Source of the DNA: Haloechinothrix alba
GTDB taxonomy: Bacteria; Actinomycetota; Actinomycetes; Mycobacteriales; Pseudonocardiaceae
Reading direction: 5' to 3'
Assembly (NCBI RefSeq): GCF_900188115.1
Contig: NZ_FZNW01000011.1
Coordinates: forward strand, 62,001 to 126,000
Length of the DNA: 64,000 nt
Positions 62,471-64,000 of the stretch are shown here, one piece after another. Numbering within the stretch: position 1 is the stretch's first letter; every line of letters begins with the position of its first letter. Below the pieces are notes generated by a model. That model did not search any database. It was not told the origin of the DNA and saw only the letters and a program-made list of their open reading frames with translations. The translations under genes were made by a program, and so were the position numbers.

Positions 62471-63184
62471 ATGGTGGGTGAGCACGGAGTCTGGCGTGAG
62501 GTCGCCGACGGGGTGCTGGTGCGCCGGTACGCCGAGCTGGAACAGGCACTCGGGCTGGTGACCGGCACGCGGCGATGCCTCGTGATCGACACCGGCCGCG
62601 ACGAGGTGCACGGGGCCGAGCTCGCCGCGGCCGTACGCGAGATCACCACCGTGCCCTGGAACGTGGTGCTCACACACGCCCACTTCGACCACGCCTTCGG
62701 CACGGCAGCCTTCACCCCGTGCCCGGTGTGGGCCCACGCGCGATGCGGCGCCGCCCTCACCGGGACCGCCGAAGCGCAACGGGCCGAATGGACGCGGCAC
62801 TACCGGCACGAGGCCAAACACGCTTTCGCCGAGGCCCTGCAGCGCGCACGGCTGGAGCTGCCCACCGAGACGTTCACCCGCGGCGCCACCCTCGATCTCG
62901 GTGGCCGGCAGGTGAGGCTGCTGCACCCCGGCCGGGGCCATACCGACCACGACGTGGTCATCCACGTGCCGGACAGCGACGTCGTGTTCGCAGGCGACCT
63001 CGTCGAGCAGAGCGGGCCTCCGTCGGTGGGCGAGGACTCCCACCCGGCGGACTGGCCTTCCGCGGTGGACGCCGTTCTCGCCCTGCGGCCCCGGATCGTG
63101 GTACCCGGGCACGGCGACCCCGTAGGGCCCGAGTTCGTCGCGGCGCAACGCGCGATGCTGGCCCGTGATGCCCGGGACACGTAA
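62471..63184 (+). CDS. Metallo-beta-lactamase-fold hydrolase
   Basis: Binuclear-metal hydrolase of 237 aa. Metal ligands are in VVLTHAHFDHAFG (HxHxDH), LLHPGRGHTDHDVVIH, VVFAGDLVEQS and IVVPGHGDPV, so all five motifs are present. The first half lacks a signal peptide, so it is cytosolic. Substrates range from lactones to glyoxalase-II-like thioesters; this sequence does not decide. It is the first of two adjacent such genes; its ATG lies just after a strong palindrome. Confidence 0.92.
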   Translation: MVGEHGVWREVADGVLVRRYAELEQALGLVTGTRRCLVIDTGRDEVHGAELAAAVREITTVPWNVVLTHAHFDHAFGTAAFTPCPVWAHARCGAALTGTAEAQRAEWTRHYRHEAKHAFAEALQRARLELPTETFTRGATLDLGGRQVRLLHPGRGHTDHDVVIHVPDSDVVFAGDLVEQSGPPSVGEDSHPADWPSAVDAVLALRPRIVVPGHGDPVGPEFVAAQRAMLARDARDT

Positions 63185-63194
63185 TACTCGGGGT

Positions 63195-64000
63195 GTGACC
63201 GACCCGACGATGCGCTTCATCGGGCACTCGACCGTGCGCATGGACCTCGGGGGCACCACGGTGCTCACCGACCCGGTACTCACCGCTCGTGTCGGCCCGC
63301 TGAGCAGGGTCACGCGGACGCCCGACGCGGCCTCCTACACGGGTGTGGACCTGGTCCTGATCTCCCACCTGCATGCCGATCACCTCCACCTGCCCTCGCT
63401 GCGCCTGCTCGGCGAGGACGTGCGGATCGCGGTGCCGCACGGCGCAGGCGCGTGGCTACGCGACCGTGGTTTCCGCCGGGTGGAGGAGCTCGACGTCGGG
63501 GGGCAGCTGACCGAGCGGGACGTGCGCGTCACGGCGACCCGCGCCGTGCACTCCGGGCACCGCTGGGGACCGCGGCTCACCCACGGGCCCCAGTCCCCGG
63601 CTATCGGGCACATGCTCGAGGCGAACGGGCTGCGGATCTACCTCGCGGGCGACACGGACCTGTTCGACGGGATGTCCTCGCTGGGGCCGGTGGACGTGGC
63701 GGCACTGCCGGTATGGGGCTGGGGCCCGTCGCTCGGACCCGGCCACCTGACCCCGCAGGACGCCGCCGTGGCCGTCGGCAGGATCCGCCCTCGCCTCGCT
63801 GTGCCGGTGCATTGGGGAACACTCGCCCCGATGGGTCTGCCCCGCGCCCCTGGGCGACCGGGCGCGCGGATGCGGCGGGCGCTTGTCGAGCCGCCTCGCG
63901 AGTTCGCCGCCGCGGTACGCCGGGCGCGCACGCCGAGCCGCGTGGTCATCAGCGAGCCGGGCGGGTCGGTGCCGGTACCCGACCCGGGCACCGACCCGCC
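63195..64000 (+). CDS. Metallo-beta-lactamase-fold protein, UlaG-like (3' end outside window)
   Basis: At least 268 residues, cut by the right edge. The start is GTG 63195, 10 bases after the previous stop. MRFIGHSTVRMDLGGTTVLT and TDPVLTARVGPLSRVTRTPD are typical of the L-ascorbate-6-phosphate-lactonase/NAPE-PLD-like branch. The metal motif is LVLISHLHADHLHLPSL, followed by ATRAVHSGHRWG, LAGDTDLFDGM and PVHWGTLAPMG. The substrate is unknown. Probably co-transcribed with the neighbouring fold relative. Confidence 0.88.
   Translation, partial: MTDPTMRFIGHSTVRMDLGGTTVLTDPVLTARVGPLSRVTRTPDAASYTGVDLVLISHLHADHLHLPSLRLLGEDVRIAVPHGAGAWLRDRGFRRVEELDVGGQLTERDVRVTATRAVHSGHRWGPRLTHGPQSPAIGHMLEANGLRIYLAGDTDLFDGMSSLGPVDVAALPVWGWGPSLGPGHLTPQDAAVAVGRIRPRLAVPVHWGTLAPMGLPRAPGRPGARMRRALVEPPREFAAAVRRARTPSRVVISEPGGSVPVPDPGTDP

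Overview
The window is about 64 kb of high-GC actinobacterial chromosome. GTG starts, overlapping ATGA/GTGA junctions and the gene order all fit a filamentous or mycolata-related actinomycete. The order of the housekeeping genes, plus proteins such as PknG/GlnX, DUF4233, DUF397, GPP34, DUF4242 and SARP/LuxR regulators, points to the Pseudonocardiaceae; this is an inference from gene content, not from a search.

Conserved core, about 0-29.6 kb, mostly on the minus strand. Reading along the minus strand the backbone is tRNA-Pro, tig, clpP1, clpP2, clpX, then valS, folC, DUF4233, then ndk, then rne, rplU, rpmA (cut by the window edge). This order is the one known from mycobacteria. Extra genes are inserted at several joints. 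Between clpX and valS lie a divergent fdhD, a GPP34-family gene and a DUF397 gene. Between DUF4233 and ndk lies a five-gene signalling operon, glnX-glnH-pknG-PP2C-vWA, whose genes mostly overlap by ATGA/TGATG. Between ndk and rne lie an ABC-2 exporter, a DUF488 gene and a secreted subtilisin-like protease. The five-gene operon joins the known GlnX/GlnH/PknG amino-acid-sensing pathway to a PP2C phosphatase and a vWA protein, as in TerY-P-type kinase/phosphatase/vWA triads.

Accessory segment, about 29.6-61 kb, between a tRNA-Gly and nei. First comes a MarR regulator, then a ten-gene minus-strand polyol/sugar operon: Tat lipoprotein binding protein, two permeases, two different ATPases, a DeoR regulator, a class II aldolase, an FGGY kinase and a GlpD/EryB-like FAD dehydrogenase. 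Next is a regulator-rich, rearranged stretch. It holds an alpha/beta hydrolase, an HD-GYP/LuxR fusion, gene remnants, a DUF559-like protein, a methyltransferase/membrane-protein pair, two paralogous TPR-LuxR regulators, a DUF4242 protein, a broken and an intact FAD-linked oxidase, a frameshifted SARP/AfsR-type regulator, a methyltransferase and a class III cyclase.

The most unusual signal is a family of five intergenic elements between 43.5 and 53.2 kb. Four are exactly 65 bp and one is 66 bp. All have long complementary ends and paired but sequence-divergent interiors, including a compensatory end change in one copy. None was seen in the conserved core. Two other, unrelated long perfect or near-perfect palindromes lie at 6.8 kb and 62.4 kb.

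Right edge, about 61-64 kb: the core pair rpiB-nei, then two metallo-beta-lactamase-fold hydrolases, the last running off the window.
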